DNA from: Rhizobium tibeticum
GTDB taxonomy: Bacteria > Pseudomonadota > Alphaproteobacteria > Rhizobiales > Rhizobiaceae
Direction: 5' to 3'
DNA length: 64,000 nt
Assembly (NCBI RefSeq): GCF_900110205.1
Contig: NZ_FOCV01000030.1
Span: 1-64,000, forward strand
Shown here: piece by piece, positions 53,002-61,322 of the stretch
Position numbering within the stretch: position 1 is the first letter of the stretch
How the letters are laid out: each line of letters starts with the position of its first letter
The notes under the pieces: model-generated
What the model was told of the DNA's origin: nothing
What the model saw: the letters and a program-made list of their open reading frames with translations, nothing else
Databases searched by the model: none
Position numbers and translations under genes: made by a program

Positions 53002-53460
53002 ATGCTTTTGTTTCTTGCATTTCTGATCGGAATTATCGCAGGCCTCAGGGCCATGATGGCGCCGGCCATCGTTGCCTGGGGTGCCGCACTGGGCGGTTTT
53101 GACGTTTCACAGACACCGCTTGCCTTCATGGGATATCGCTGGACGCCATGGGTGTTCACGCTGCTTGCTGTCGTCGAGTTGATTACCGACCAGCTGCCCT
53201 CAACCCCGTCCCGCAAAGTTCCCATGCAGTTTGCCGCCCGCCTCATCATGGGTGCGCTGACGGGCGCCACGATCGGCGCGTCCGGCGGATCGCTCGTCGG
53301 TGGATTGATTGCGGGCATTGTCGGCGCCGTGGTTGGCACGCTTGGCGGTGCGACCGCCCGCGGCAAGCTTGCCGCCGCCTTCGGCAAGGATACACCTGCA
53401 GCGCTGATCGAGGACGCGGTTGCGATCATCGGCGCGCTCGTCATCGTGGGAGCAGTCTGA
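53002..53460 (+). CDS. DUF4126-like small membrane protein
   Basis: A 152-residue hydrophobic protein with four or five membrane segments (MLLFLAFLIGIIAGLRAMMA first), a Pro/Thr-rich loop (TDQLPSTPSRKVP) and a Gly-rich region (GALTGATIGASGGSLVGGLI, then AGIVGAVVGTLGG). It has the form of the DUF4126 family; the function is unknown. Its stop overlaps the start of the FAD oxidoreductase by one base (TGATG), so the two are translated together. Confidence 0.75.
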   Translation: MLLFLAFLIGIIAGLRAMMAPAIVAWGAALGGFDVSQTPLAFMGYRWTPWVFTLLAVVELITDQLPSTPSRKVPMQFAARLIMGALTGATIGASGGSLVGGLIAGIVGAVVGTLGGATARGKLAAAFGKDTPAALIEDAVAIIGALVIVGAV

Positions 53461-54827
53461 TGCCTAGTTTCGACGCCATCGTCATCGGGGCCGGTCAATC
53501 CGGTCCCTTCCTCGCCGCCCGCATGGTCGAGAAGGGCATGAACGTGGCGTTGATCGAGCGCAAGTTCCTCGGCGGCACCTGCGTCAATGCCGGCTGCATG
53601 CCCACCAAGACGCTGGTGGCAAGCGCACGCGCTGCCCATATGGCACGGCGCGGGGCCGACTATGGCGTGACGATCCCGGGCCCCGTGGGCATCGACATGA
53701 CGGTGGTGCGCAAGCGCGCCGAAACCGTGACGATGAATGCCCGCAACGGCCTGATCAACTGGTTTGCCGGCATGGACGGAATCACCGTCATCTATGGCCA
53801 TGCTCGTTTCGAAGACGCTCATACCGTCACCGTGAACGGGCAAACGCTGACGGCCCCGCAGATCTTCCTGAATGTCGGAGCGCGGCCGATCATTCCCGAT
53901 ATGCCGGGTATTGATGAGATCGATTACCTCACCAGCACCTCGATTATTCATCTCGACACGCTTCCGAGGCACTTGGCAGTCATCGGCGGCAGCTACATCA
54001 GCCTCGAATTCGCGCAGATGTATCGCCGCTTCGGGGCCGACGTGACGGTGATCGAGCGCGGCCCGAAGCTTGCCTCGCGCGAGGATGCCGACATTTCGGA
54101 CGCGATCGCCGATATCCTGCGTTCGGAAGGCATTGGCGTGCACACCGATGCCGACGGGATCGGCTTTTCCAAGACGGCCAACGGCATCAATGTGAGCATC
54201 GGCAATGGTCAGCCGGCAATCGAGGCAAGCCACGTGCTGATCGCCACCGGCCGCACGCCGAATACCGACGATCTCGGCCTCGACAAGGCCGGCGTCGTCA
54301 CCGACCAGCGCGGCTACATCACCGTCGACGACAAGCTTGCGACCAATGTCGAAGGCATCTGGGCGCTCGGCGATTGCAATGGCCACGGTGCCTTTACCCA
54401 TACCTCCTACAACGACTTCGAGATCGCCGCCGCCAACCTGCTCGACGGCGAGGACCGCAAGCTCAGCGATCGCATTCTCGCCTATGCGCTTTATATCGAT
54501 CCGCCACTTGGCCGTGTCGGCATGACCGAGAAGGAGGCACGCGCCTCTGGTCGCAAGATCATGATTTCAACCCGGCCGATGAACCGGGTCGGACGCGCCA
54601 ACGAGCGCGCCGAGACCAAAGGTTTCATGAAGGTGATCGCCGATGCCGAAACGCAGCAGATCCTTGGCGCGGCCATCCTCGGAATCGAGGGCGACGAGGT
54701 GATCCATGGCTTCATCGACGCGATGAACGCCAAGGCCCCCTACCCGGTGTTGAAATGGGCCGTGCCGATCCATCCGACCGTGTCCGAGCTGATCCCGACG
54801 CTGCTTGCGGATTTGAAAGCGGTTTAG
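53460..54827 (+). CDS. Mercuric reductase-like flavin disulfide oxidoreductase
   Basis: A 455-residue protein of the class I pyridine nucleotide-disulfide family. The FAD motif is FDAIVIGAGQSGPFLAARM and the redox pair is in GGTCVNAGCMPTKTLV. The NAD motif is HLAVIGGSYISLEFAQMY. The C-terminus has VPIHPTVSELIPTL with the catalytic His-Glu pair. It lacks the Cys-rich metal-binding termini of true MerA, so it is probably a reductase of another disulfide or quinone substrate. Confidence 0.87.
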   Translation: MPSFDAIVIGAGQSGPFLAARMVEKGMNVALIERKFLGGTCVNAGCMPTKTLVASARAAHMARRGADYGVTIPGPVGIDMTVVRKRAETVTMNARNGLINWFAGMDGITVIYGHARFEDAHTVTVNGQTLTAPQIFLNVGARPIIPDMPGIDEIDYLTSTSIIHLDTLPRHLAVIGGSYISLEFAQMYRRFGADVTVIERGPKLASREDADISDAIADILRSEGIGVHTDADGIGFSKTANGINVSIGNGQPAIEASHVLIATGRTPNTDDLGLDKAGVVTDQRGYITVDDKLATNVEGIWALGDCNGHGAFTHTSYNDFEIAAANLLDGEDRKLSDRILAYALYIDPPLGRVGMTEKEARASGRKIMISTRPMNRVGRANERAETKGFMKVIADAETQQILGAAILGIEGDEVIHGFIDAMNAKAPYPVLKWAVPIHPTVSELIPTLLADLKAV

Positions 54828-55207
54828 CTGCGGAAGCGGTCTTCCCGGCCCGTGGTTTTGACCCTGCATCTCACTCGGACGGGTGCTGGGCATTGCCGCG
54901 CCAGAGATATGGCGCTTGGCCGCACTTCATTCGGCGGTTTTGGCTTTGCAACTTACGTGCCTCTGCAGCCACCGGTAGCTGGGCTATTTCCTTGCGCAGA
55001 AAACCTCTCCATCCTTTCGCAAAAGGAGGTTCGTCTGGGAACTTACGTGCGCCGTGGGTACGTGCGGAGCCAAACTTGGCGTTGCCGCGGCCATCTCGGG
55101 AGGAGACCTTTTTCTGCGAAACACCGGACGAAGGAGCCGTCGTCCTTGTTCATCACCCCAGCGACGGTCCCGCCGCGACGCCTCGTGGTCTCGTTTGCTG
55201 AGGTTGC
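54828..55207. other. Gene-free interval between oxidoreductase and ampC
   Basis: No frame looks coding. The 11-base word aacttacgtgc occurs twice (near 54951 and 55039) about 90 bases apart. Otherwise I see nothing to annotate. Confidence 0.4.
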
Positions 55208-56392
55208 CTAGTCCGCGCTTGCGGCCGGGAGTTGGTCGTCGAGTGCCGCCAATATTCTATAGGCTGCCTTCACACGCTCGCTGTTGGGATAGTTCTTGTT
55301 CGCGAAGAGTGCCACGCCGATGCCCTGTGACGGCACGAAGGCGACATAGGCGCCGAAGCCGTTGGTGGATCCGGTCTTGTTGAATAGAGCGTCGTTTACC
55401 GGCGGGCGCGGCGGCGACAGTTTCTCGATCTCGTGGGCTTGGAGGGTCATTTCAGTCGCGTTGCCCGCCAGGAGCTGGTCGAGGTCCGTGGGGTAGGCGT
55501 AGATTTCCCATCCAAGTCCCTGCGTCATGCCTGCGACCTTGTAGTAGCCGACATGCGTTGCGGCGATCGCCGCCTGCAGCGGGTCGTCGAGGCCGGAAGC
55601 GTTCATGTTGGCTTCGATGAAGCCAAGCATGTCGGACGCCGACATCTTCACACCATAGGCCTCGGAATCGAGGACGCCGGGCGAGACACGAATGGCCTTG
55701 CCGCTCTGTGAATAGCCGTAAGCGTAGTTGTCCGCCTCGTTCTTCGGAACGGTGATGAAGCTATGGCTGAGGCCGAGCGCCGGAAACAGCTTCTGCTGCA
55801 TCAGATCATCGAACGGCCAGCCCATGGCCTTCGCTGCGGCATAGCCGAACAGGCCGATGCTCGGATTGGAATAGAGGCGATGCGTGCCCGGCGCATAACT
55901 CGGCTTCCAGTTCTTGTAATAGCCAACCATCTTCTTGTGATCGGTCACCTCGTCCGGAAACTGCAAAGGCAAACCGCCCGCCATATAGGTCCCGAGGTCG
56001 AGCATGCTCGCCTCGGCGAGGCGGCTGCCTGCGAGCTCGGGCAGAAACTTGCTCGGGCTGTCGGCGAAGGACAGGTCGCCACTGGCTTCAGCGTAGGCCG
56101 CGAGCGTCGCAGTAAAGGTCTTGCTGACCGAGCCGATCTCAAACAGCGTCGCGTCGGTGACTTTCTGCCCGCTCGCCTTGGAGGCGACGCCGTAATTGAA
56201 GACATATCGCTTTCCCTTTGCAGTGACGGCAATCGCCATGCCTGATATGTCGTTCTTCGCCATCAAGGGGCCTGCCACGGCATCGACGACGCGGCCAAGT
56301 CCGTCTTGCTGCTCAGCGGCGTGCGCGCCGGTGACGAGGATAAGGGATGCGGCGGCGAGAATACCAAAGGTAGATTGTGGAATATTTCTCAT
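55208..56392 (-). CDS. ampC: Class C beta-lactamase
   Basis: A 394-residue periplasmic serine beta-lactamase with a signal peptide (about residues 1-25, ending GAHA). The three active-site motifs are S88-V-S-K91, Y174-S-N176 and K339-T-G341, the layout of AmpC enzymes. It hydrolyses cephalosporin-type beta-lactams. It is divergent from a LysR gene in the ampR position. Length and motifs are complete. Confidence 0.93.
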   Translation of the reverse strand: MRNIPQSTFGILAAASLILVTGAHAAEQQDGLGRVVDAVAGPLMAKNDISGMAIAVTAKGKRYVFNYGVASKASGQKVTDATLFEIGSVSKTFTATLAAYAEASGDLSFADSPSKFLPELAGSRLAEASMLDLGTYMAGGLPLQFPDEVTDHKKMVGYYKNWKPSYAPGTHRLYSNPSIGLFGYAAAKAMGWPFDDLMQQKLFPALGLSHSFITVPKNEADNYAYGYSQSGKAIRVSPGVLDSEAYGVKMSASDMLGFIEANMNASGLDDPLQAAIAATHVGYYKVAGMTQGLGWEIYAYPTDLDQLLAGNATEMTLQAHEIEKLSPPRPPVNDALFNKTGSTNGFGAYVAFVPSQGIGVALFANKNYPNSERVKAAYRILAALDDQLPAASAD

Positions 56393-56475
56393 AACAGATA
56401 CGATGCCTCGGGTTCATGGTATCGCCGCGCGATCTCCGCCGCGGCGAGGACGTCCAATGCGAAGTGCCCGCCGTT

Positions 56476-56497
56476 GCAAGATAATTCGGTATCTTGC
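56476..56497. promoter_or_regulatory. Palindromic operator between ampC and ampR
   Basis: GCAAGATA and TATCTTGC are perfect 8-bp complements around ATTCGG, in the 214-bp divergent region. It differs from the enterobacterial AmpR consensus in sequence but fits its position, so it is a probable regulator site. Confidence 0.5.
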
Positions 56498-56606
56498 GCG
56501 GTTTCCGCCGATCCGATCGGCCTAGGCGAGGTTTGTATACGAAGCCTGTACGGACGCCTCAAACGACGATATTTGGCAAGAGGCATTAGAAAAACTTGGG
56601 TATCCG

Positions 56607-57491
56607 ATGGTTCGTCCGCACCTGCCGTTGAACGCGCTGCGCGCCTTCGAAGCTTCCGCCCGGCACCTGAGCTTCACCAAAGCAGCGATCGAACTCTGCG
56701 TGACGCAGGCCGCCGTCAGCCATCAGGTGAAGAGTCTGGAGACGCGCCTCAACGTCACACTGTTCGAGCGGCTGCCGCGCGGCCTTATGCTAACCAGCGA
56801 GGGCGAGACGTTGCTGCCGGCGTTGCGGGATGCGTTCGACGGTATCGCAAGGACGCTCGAGCGCTTCGAGGGCGGACATTATCGCGAGGTTCTTCGCGTG
56901 GGGGGCGTCGGCACTTTTGCGGTCGGCTGGCTGCTGCCGCGGCTGCGCGCGTTTCATGCGCGGCACCCCTTCATCGATCTGCGCCTATCCACCAACAACA
57001 ACCGCGTCGATATCGCCGCCGAGGGGCTCGATTATGCGATCCGTTTCGGTTCGGGCGCCTGGCACGGCGTTGAGGCGGTGCGTCTGCTGGAAGCCCCGTT
57101 GTCGGCTCTCTGCATTCCCGAGATCGCGACGCAGCTAAGCTCGCCTGCTGACCTCTTGAAGCAGACGCTGCTGCGGTCGTACAGGGCCGATGAGTGGTCG
57201 CGGTGGTTTGCCGCCGCTGGGCTTGAGGCGAACCTGCCGCTGCTGCGGAGCATTGTTTTCGACTCGTCGCTCGCCATGATGGAGGCAGCACTGCAGGGTG
57301 CTGGCGTTGCCTTGGCGCCGCCGCTGATGTTTTCACGCCACCTGCTTGCCGAGACGATCCGCCAGCCTTTCGAGATCACGGTCGCCATGGGAAGCTATTG
57401 GCTGACCCGTTTGCAATCGCGCCCGGAGACGCCGGCCATGTCGGCCTTTCGTCTCTGGCTTTCGGAAGTGGCCGGCGCGTCCAGCACCTGA
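56607..57491 (+). CDS. ampR: LysR-family regulator AmpR
   Basis: A 294-residue regulator. The winged helix is at residues 8-65 (LNALRAFEASARHLSFTKAA, then VTQAAVSHQVKSLETRLNV). The effector domain begins with VGGVGTFAVGWLLPRLRAF, as in AmpR/GcvA proteins. Divergent location to a class C beta-lactamase is the classic AmpR arrangement, where muropeptides control induction. Confidence 0.87.
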   Translation: MVRPHLPLNALRAFEASARHLSFTKAAIELCVTQAAVSHQVKSLETRLNVTLFERLPRGLMLTSEGETLLPALRDAFDGIARTLERFEGGHYREVLRVGGVGTFAVGWLLPRLRAFHARHPFIDLRLSTNNNRVDIAAEGLDYAIRFGSGAWHGVEAVRLLEAPLSALCIPEIATQLSSPADLLKQTLLRSYRADEWSRWFAAAGLEANLPLLRSIVFDSSLAMMEAALQGAGVALAPPLMFSRHLLAETIRQPFEITVAMGSYWLTRLQSRPETPAMSAFRLWLSEVAGASST

Positions 57492-57577
57492 TCGGTTCGG
57501 GTTCTCTCGATGTGGACCCGGAGACGGTGGCGGCGTAAGATGCGGCCTCTGTCGAGGGGTTCCGAAGGACACAGGAC

Positions 57578-58408
57578 GTGGCTATCTTCATGGACCGGCA
57601 TGATCTTGCGGGGACAACCGCCGAAGACATTGCCGACGCGCATCGCAGGGATCTGGCCGTTCAGGATCGGTTCGGAGTGAAGTTCCTCACCTACTGGTAT
57701 GACCAGCGGCGCGGAACAGCGTTCTGTCTGATCGATGCACCGGATGCCGAGACCGCGCAATGTGTCCACCGCGAAGCGCACGGTTTCATGGCTGGCGAAG
57801 TCGTCGAGGTCGCGCTGTCCGCGGTCGAGGCATTTCTTGGGCGGATTCATGAACCCGAACAGATGGTCGGCCAGTCTGTCGCCGAAAGGGATGCCGGCCA
57901 CAGGGCGATCCTTTTTACCGATATCGTCGGCTCGACGGCGATGACATCGCGGCTCGGCGATCGGATGGCAGCCGAACTCGTGCGGGCACATGATGCGATC
58001 GTGCGACGCTGTCTGGCACAATGCGGGGGCAGAGAAGTCAAGCACACCGGTGACGGCATCATGGCCTCCTTCGCCTCCACGCACGCCGGGGTCGGTTGCG
58101 CGATGAGCATCCAGCGGGAATTCAGGCGCTACAACGGGGGCACGCCGGAACCCATTCACGTTCGCATCGGCGTGGATTGCGGCGAACCCATCGAGGACAG
58201 CAATGACCTCTTCGGCTCGACCGTGCAATTGGCCGCACGGTTATGTGCTGCGGCCGCGGGCGACCAGATCCTCGTATCGGAGAATATCTTTCGCGAGCAC
58301 GGAGCGGCCGATCTCTTCGCCAATGCGGCGCGCCGGCGCCTCAAGGGGTTTTCCAAGCCGGTTCTGGCATTCGAGTGCGATTGGGCTGATGAGGTTCAAT
58401 CAAAATAG
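57578..58408 (+). CDS. DUF4242 domain fused to a class III adenylate/guanylate cyclase
   Basis: A 276-residue protein starting at GTG 57578. Residues 1-85 look like a DUF4242 (nickel-binding SCO4226-like) domain (AIFMDRHDLAGTTAEDIADA, LTYWYDQRRGTAFCLIDAPD, VHREAHGF). Residues 108-270 are a class III cyclase with the metal Asp115 in ILFTDIVGSTAM and Asp159 in VKHTGDGIMASF. The substrate-specifying Lys/Asp pair cannot be judged by eye. Whether it makes cAMP or cGMP is open. The gene stands alone after ampR. Confidence 0.83.
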   Translation: MAIFMDRHDLAGTTAEDIADAHRRDLAVQDRFGVKFLTYWYDQRRGTAFCLIDAPDAETAQCVHREAHGFMAGEVVEVALSAVEAFLGRIHEPEQMVGQSVAERDAGHRAILFTDIVGSTAMTSRLGDRMAAELVRAHDAIVRRCLAQCGGREVKHTGDGIMASFASTHAGVGCAMSIQREFRRYNGGTPEPIHVRIGVDCGEPIEDSNDLFGSTVQLAARLCAAAAGDQILVSENIFREHGAADLFANAARRRLKGFSKPVLAFECDWADEVQSK

Positions 58409-58420
58409 GGTGGCCTCGAT

Positions 58421-58447
58421 CGGTCACCCCATTGGAAGCGGTGACCG
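58421..58447. terminator. Bidirectional hairpin between cyclase and dehydrogenase genes
   Basis: CGGTCACC and GGTGACCG form an 8-bp perfect inverted repeat with an 11-base loop between two convergent genes. Confidence 0.5.
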
Positions 58448-58470
58448 AACGCGTGTCGAGGCGACGCAGG

Positions 58471-59514
58471 CTATTCCATCACGATTTGCAGTTTCACGTC
58501 GCTTGGACGCGCCTCGACGGCGCGATCGAAGGCCTTGATGGAATCCTCGAAGGTGAAGGTTTCCGAAATCAGCGGCTTCAGATCGACGCGACCGGAGCCG
58601 AGCAGCGCAATGGAGCGTTCGTACTGGTGCGCGTAGCGGAATACCGTCTCGATGCGGATTTCCTTGGTTGAGGCCGTCGAAACGTCGAAGCCGATCGGAT
58701 TAACCGGCAGGCCGACGGCGACAATGACGCCACCCGGCCGTGGCAGTTCCATGATGGTTTCCCAGGCCTTCGGCGAGCCGGAGCATTCGAAGATCACATC
58801 GGCACCCCAGCCGTCCGTCAGGCGCGCGACCTCCTCGACGAGATTCTTCTCGCGGATATTGACCGGGATGACGCCCTGGTATTGAGCGGCAATGTCGAGT
58901 TTCGGTTGGGCAAGGTCGGCCACGACCACGCGGGCGCAGCCGCCGGCAAGGGCTGCGATCGCCACCATCGTGCCGATCGGGCCGGCGCCCAGCACCACCG
59001 CTGTGTCGCCGGGCACGATCTTCGCCTTGGTTGCCGCCTGCATGCCGACCGCGAAAGGCTCGACCATGGCGCCCTCGGCGAAGCTCACATTGTCGGGAAG
59101 CTTATAGGTATAGTTGGCTGGATGCACGACTTCGGGCGTCAGGACACCGTGGATCGGCGGCGTCGCCCAGAAGGTGACGGCAGGATCGACATTGTACATG
59201 CCGAGCCGGCTTGCCTTGGAATTGGGATCGGGAATGCCGGGCTCCATGCAGACCCGGTCGCCGACCCTGAGATGCGTCACGCCGGCGCCGACCTCGACGA
59301 CGGTGCCGGCGGCTTCGTGGCCGAGCACCATCGGCTCGTTGACGACGAAGGGGCCGATCTTGCCATGGGTGTAGTAATGCACATCGGAGCCGCAGACGCC
59401 GACCGTGTGAATCCTGATCTTCACCTGCCCCGGACCCGCATCCATCGGCAGGTCGATCTCGCGAAGCGCGAGTTCATGCTGGCGCTCGAGCACCAACGCG
59501 CGGACTTTGGCCAT
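58471..59514 (-). CDS. Xylitol/sorbitol dehydrogenase (zinc MDR family)
   Basis: A 347-residue NAD-dependent polyol dehydrogenase. VCGSDVHYYTHGKIG and GHEAAGTVVEVGAG hold the catalytic zinc ligands, and VVLGAGPIGTMVAIAALAGG binds NAD. The loop PGIPDPNSKASRLGMYNVDP has no structural-zinc cysteines, as in rhizobial xylitol dehydrogenases. Xylitol or sorbitol is the likely substrate; D-arabitol is possible. It stands alone. Confidence 0.87.
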   Translation of the reverse strand: MAKVRALVLERQHELALREIDLPMDAGPGQVKIRIHTVGVCGSDVHYYTHGKIGPFVVNEPMVLGHEAAGTVVEVGAGVTHLRVGDRVCMEPGIPDPNSKASRLGMYNVDPAVTFWATPPIHGVLTPEVVHPANYTYKLPDNVSFAEGAMVEPFAVGMQAATKAKIVPGDTAVVLGAGPIGTMVAIAALAGGCARVVVADLAQPKLDIAAQYQGVIPVNIREKNLVEEVARLTDGWGADVIFECSGSPKAWETIMELPRPGGVIVAVGLPVNPIGFDVSTASTKEIRIETVFRYAHQYERSIALLGSGRVDLKPLISETFTFEDSIKAFDRAVEARPSDVKLQIVME

Positions 59515-59680
59515 TGTCTGTTCCTTCCCGATTGCCTCCCCGCGCCGTCTGTGTCGGCGCGGCTTTGGATGGACTATAAGGCCCGAAGCCTTCGCAATTC
59601 AATTCAATTGCGAAGGCTTTTGCTCGTGAAATGATGAAATGCCCATTCAAGGAAGACTGGCGATCTGATGCGGTAGATGG

Positions 59681-60170
59681 TCAGCCGAAGTTGACGAGAT
59701 TGAGCGCCGGCAATTGCCCGCCGGGAAACTGCACCAGGCTGCCGCCGACAGTAGGCAGGCCAAGGTCGATGCCGAAGCAGCCGAGCGTGTCGATCAGGGA
59801 ACCGATTTCGGCTTTTGCGTCCGCGTCGTCGCCCGAATAGAACAAGACACGCTTGCCGCCTTCGGCCGCGGGGTTGCCGGAAAGAAGGTGCGGCTGCAGG
59901 TGGTTGAAAGCCTTGACCACACGGGCGCCCGGCACAAGATCGGCGACGATCTCGCTGGACAGACGACCGTTCAAGGCAGCGGGCTTGAAGAGCGGGGCCT
60001 CGATTGGATTTGGCGTCGATGACGATGCGATCGTTCCAGTCTGGTAGGGCCCTAAAGCGCTTCTGGCAGCTTCGACCAGGGAACGTCAACGAGGACGATA
60101 TCGGCCTTCACGGCCTCTTCGACGGTCGCTGCTATCACGAAAGGCTGAAGCTCCGCGGCAAGTCCCGCAT
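59681..60170 (-). pseudogene. NADPH-dependent F420 reductase-like protein, frameshifted and truncated
   Basis: Pieces in three frames join into one protein: GLAAELQPFVIAATVEEAVK and DIVLVDVPWSKLPEAL near 60060-60170, LPDWNDRIVIDA near 60030, then LNGRLSSEIVADLVPGARVV, KAFNHLQPHLLSGNPAAEGG and KRVLFYSGDDADAKAEIGSL to the end at 59681. The order is that of small NADP-binding F420 reductase-like proteins. A stop codon and two frameshifts lie between the pieces, and the N-terminal Rossmann motif is gone. Confidence 0.7.
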
Positions 60171-60412
60171 CCCCAATAAGCGGGTAGTCGCTTGCATCAT
60201 CTTCAAGCATCCGTTGAAAGTTTGGATGATCTTTATGCGGTATTTATATGTGTGGGCGCCTATCACGCTCGAACCTTTATCTCGTCTGGGCATATGAACG
60301 CGCAGCAATGCGGCCCGGAAAATCAGTTTGCGGCAAGGCAACGGTGCGTCCGGCGCGAAAAGGACGCTGGCTGGCGCCTGGCGCGCTTCGCTCGAACGAC
60401 AAGAGAAACGTC

Positions 60413-60868
60413 ATGGACCTTTCGATGATCATCCGTCCCGAGCACACCTTCATAGGCGTGTCGGTCGCGACGAAATGGAGCGGGTTGCAAAATATTGCGG
60501 AGAAGGCCGCCTCCGCCTTCGGCATCGAAGAAAGGAAGATATTGCAAGCCCTGGAAAGCCGCGAGAGTCTTGGCTCGACGGGCATCGGCAACGGCGTTGC
60601 CGTTCCGCACGCGGTAGTGGATGGGATGACACATCCACGGGGCTTGCTCCTGCGCTTTGCGCGGCCGCTCGATTTCGAGGCCGTCGACGACGTATCGACC
60701 GACATCGCCTTTGCGCTTTTATTTGGCGAGGCAAACCGTGGCGAGTATCTGAACGTGCTGGCGGCGATCGCGCGGCAGCTGCAGACGCCCGGCATTCTAG
60801 CAGCCATGCGCACGGCCAAGACTGCCGAGGAGCTCTATTCGGATTTCCTGGCCGACTCGCGCGTTTGA
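60413..60868 (+). CDS. PTS EIIA-type protein, PtsN-like
   Basis: A 151-residue PTS-EIIA-2 domain protein. The phosphorylated His is in GVAVPHAVVDGMTHP. The start MDLSMIIRPEHTFIGVS and SRESLGSTGIGNGVAVPHA are typical of PtsN-like proteins, which regulate nitrogen and potassium status rather than transport sugars. It is a second copy by type (the chromosomal ptsN is normally beside rpoN), with no rpoN here. An AAGAGAA site is upstream. Confidence 0.85.
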   Translation: MDLSMIIRPEHTFIGVSVATKWSGLQNIAEKAASAFGIEERKILQALESRESLGSTGIGNGVAVPHAVVDGMTHPRGLLLRFARPLDFEAVDDVSTDIAFALLFGEANRGEYLNVLAAIARQLQTPGILAAMRTAKTAEELYSDFLADSRV

Positions 60869-60893
60869 CGATCACATAGCGGCAGGGAACCGG

Positions 60894-61040
60894 TCAGAAG
60901 TCGCGCTGGAACCGAAGGAAGCCTTCCACCTGGTCGTGGCCGTCCTCTTCCTCGTGATACTGCACGCTCGGACCTGTCCTCAGATCATGGATGCAGACGG
61001 CGACGGCTTTTCCGGCGACAATGCCTTGGACGGGCCGGCA
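60894..61040 (-). pseudogene. Possible gene fragment ending ...FLRFQRDF
   Basis: A frame of about 47 codons without a start reads VAGKAVAVCIHDLRTGPS, then VQYHEEEDGHDQVEGFLRFQ and RDF before the stop. It has natural protein composition and ends with a Phe, but I cannot name it. A stop codon lies just upstream, so it would be a 3' remnant. The rest of 61041-61279 shows nothing. Confidence 0.3.
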
Positions 61041-61279
61041 TAACGGTCAACTACATGATCGTCGCTGAGGGAACGGCGCTTTCCACCCGACACAACGCAA
61101 GCGCTTCTACCGATCATAGGGAAAATCGAAGGGTAAGCGTCAGCAGGCGCAGCCCTTCGCGCGGCGTCCTCGGGGTTTCGCCGCGGCCAAGGAGAGCAAA
61201 CCCATTTCCAAAGTGGGGCTCGATTGGGATGGCATTCCAGACTGGCGCCTGGAACAGAAACATTCTTCGTTTCATTATA

Positions 61280-61294
61280 CTACCAACTTGGTAG
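61280..61294. promoter_or_regulatory. Perfect palindrome upstream of the sulfate-binding protein gene
   Basis: CTACCAA-C-TTGGTAG is a perfect 15-bp palindrome 29 bases before the sbp start. It overlaps or adjoins the promoter (a TATACT hexamer lies just before it), which is a classic repressor position. It could be a sulfur-responsive operator. Confidence 0.55.
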
Positions 61295-61322
61295 AGTTTC
61301 GGCCACAACGAAGGAGGTTTCC

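Noticed and set aside
53148..53459. Upstream extension of the flavin oxidoreductase
   Set aside because: The frame runs through the DUF4126 gene; the FAD motif begins right after the ATG at 53460.
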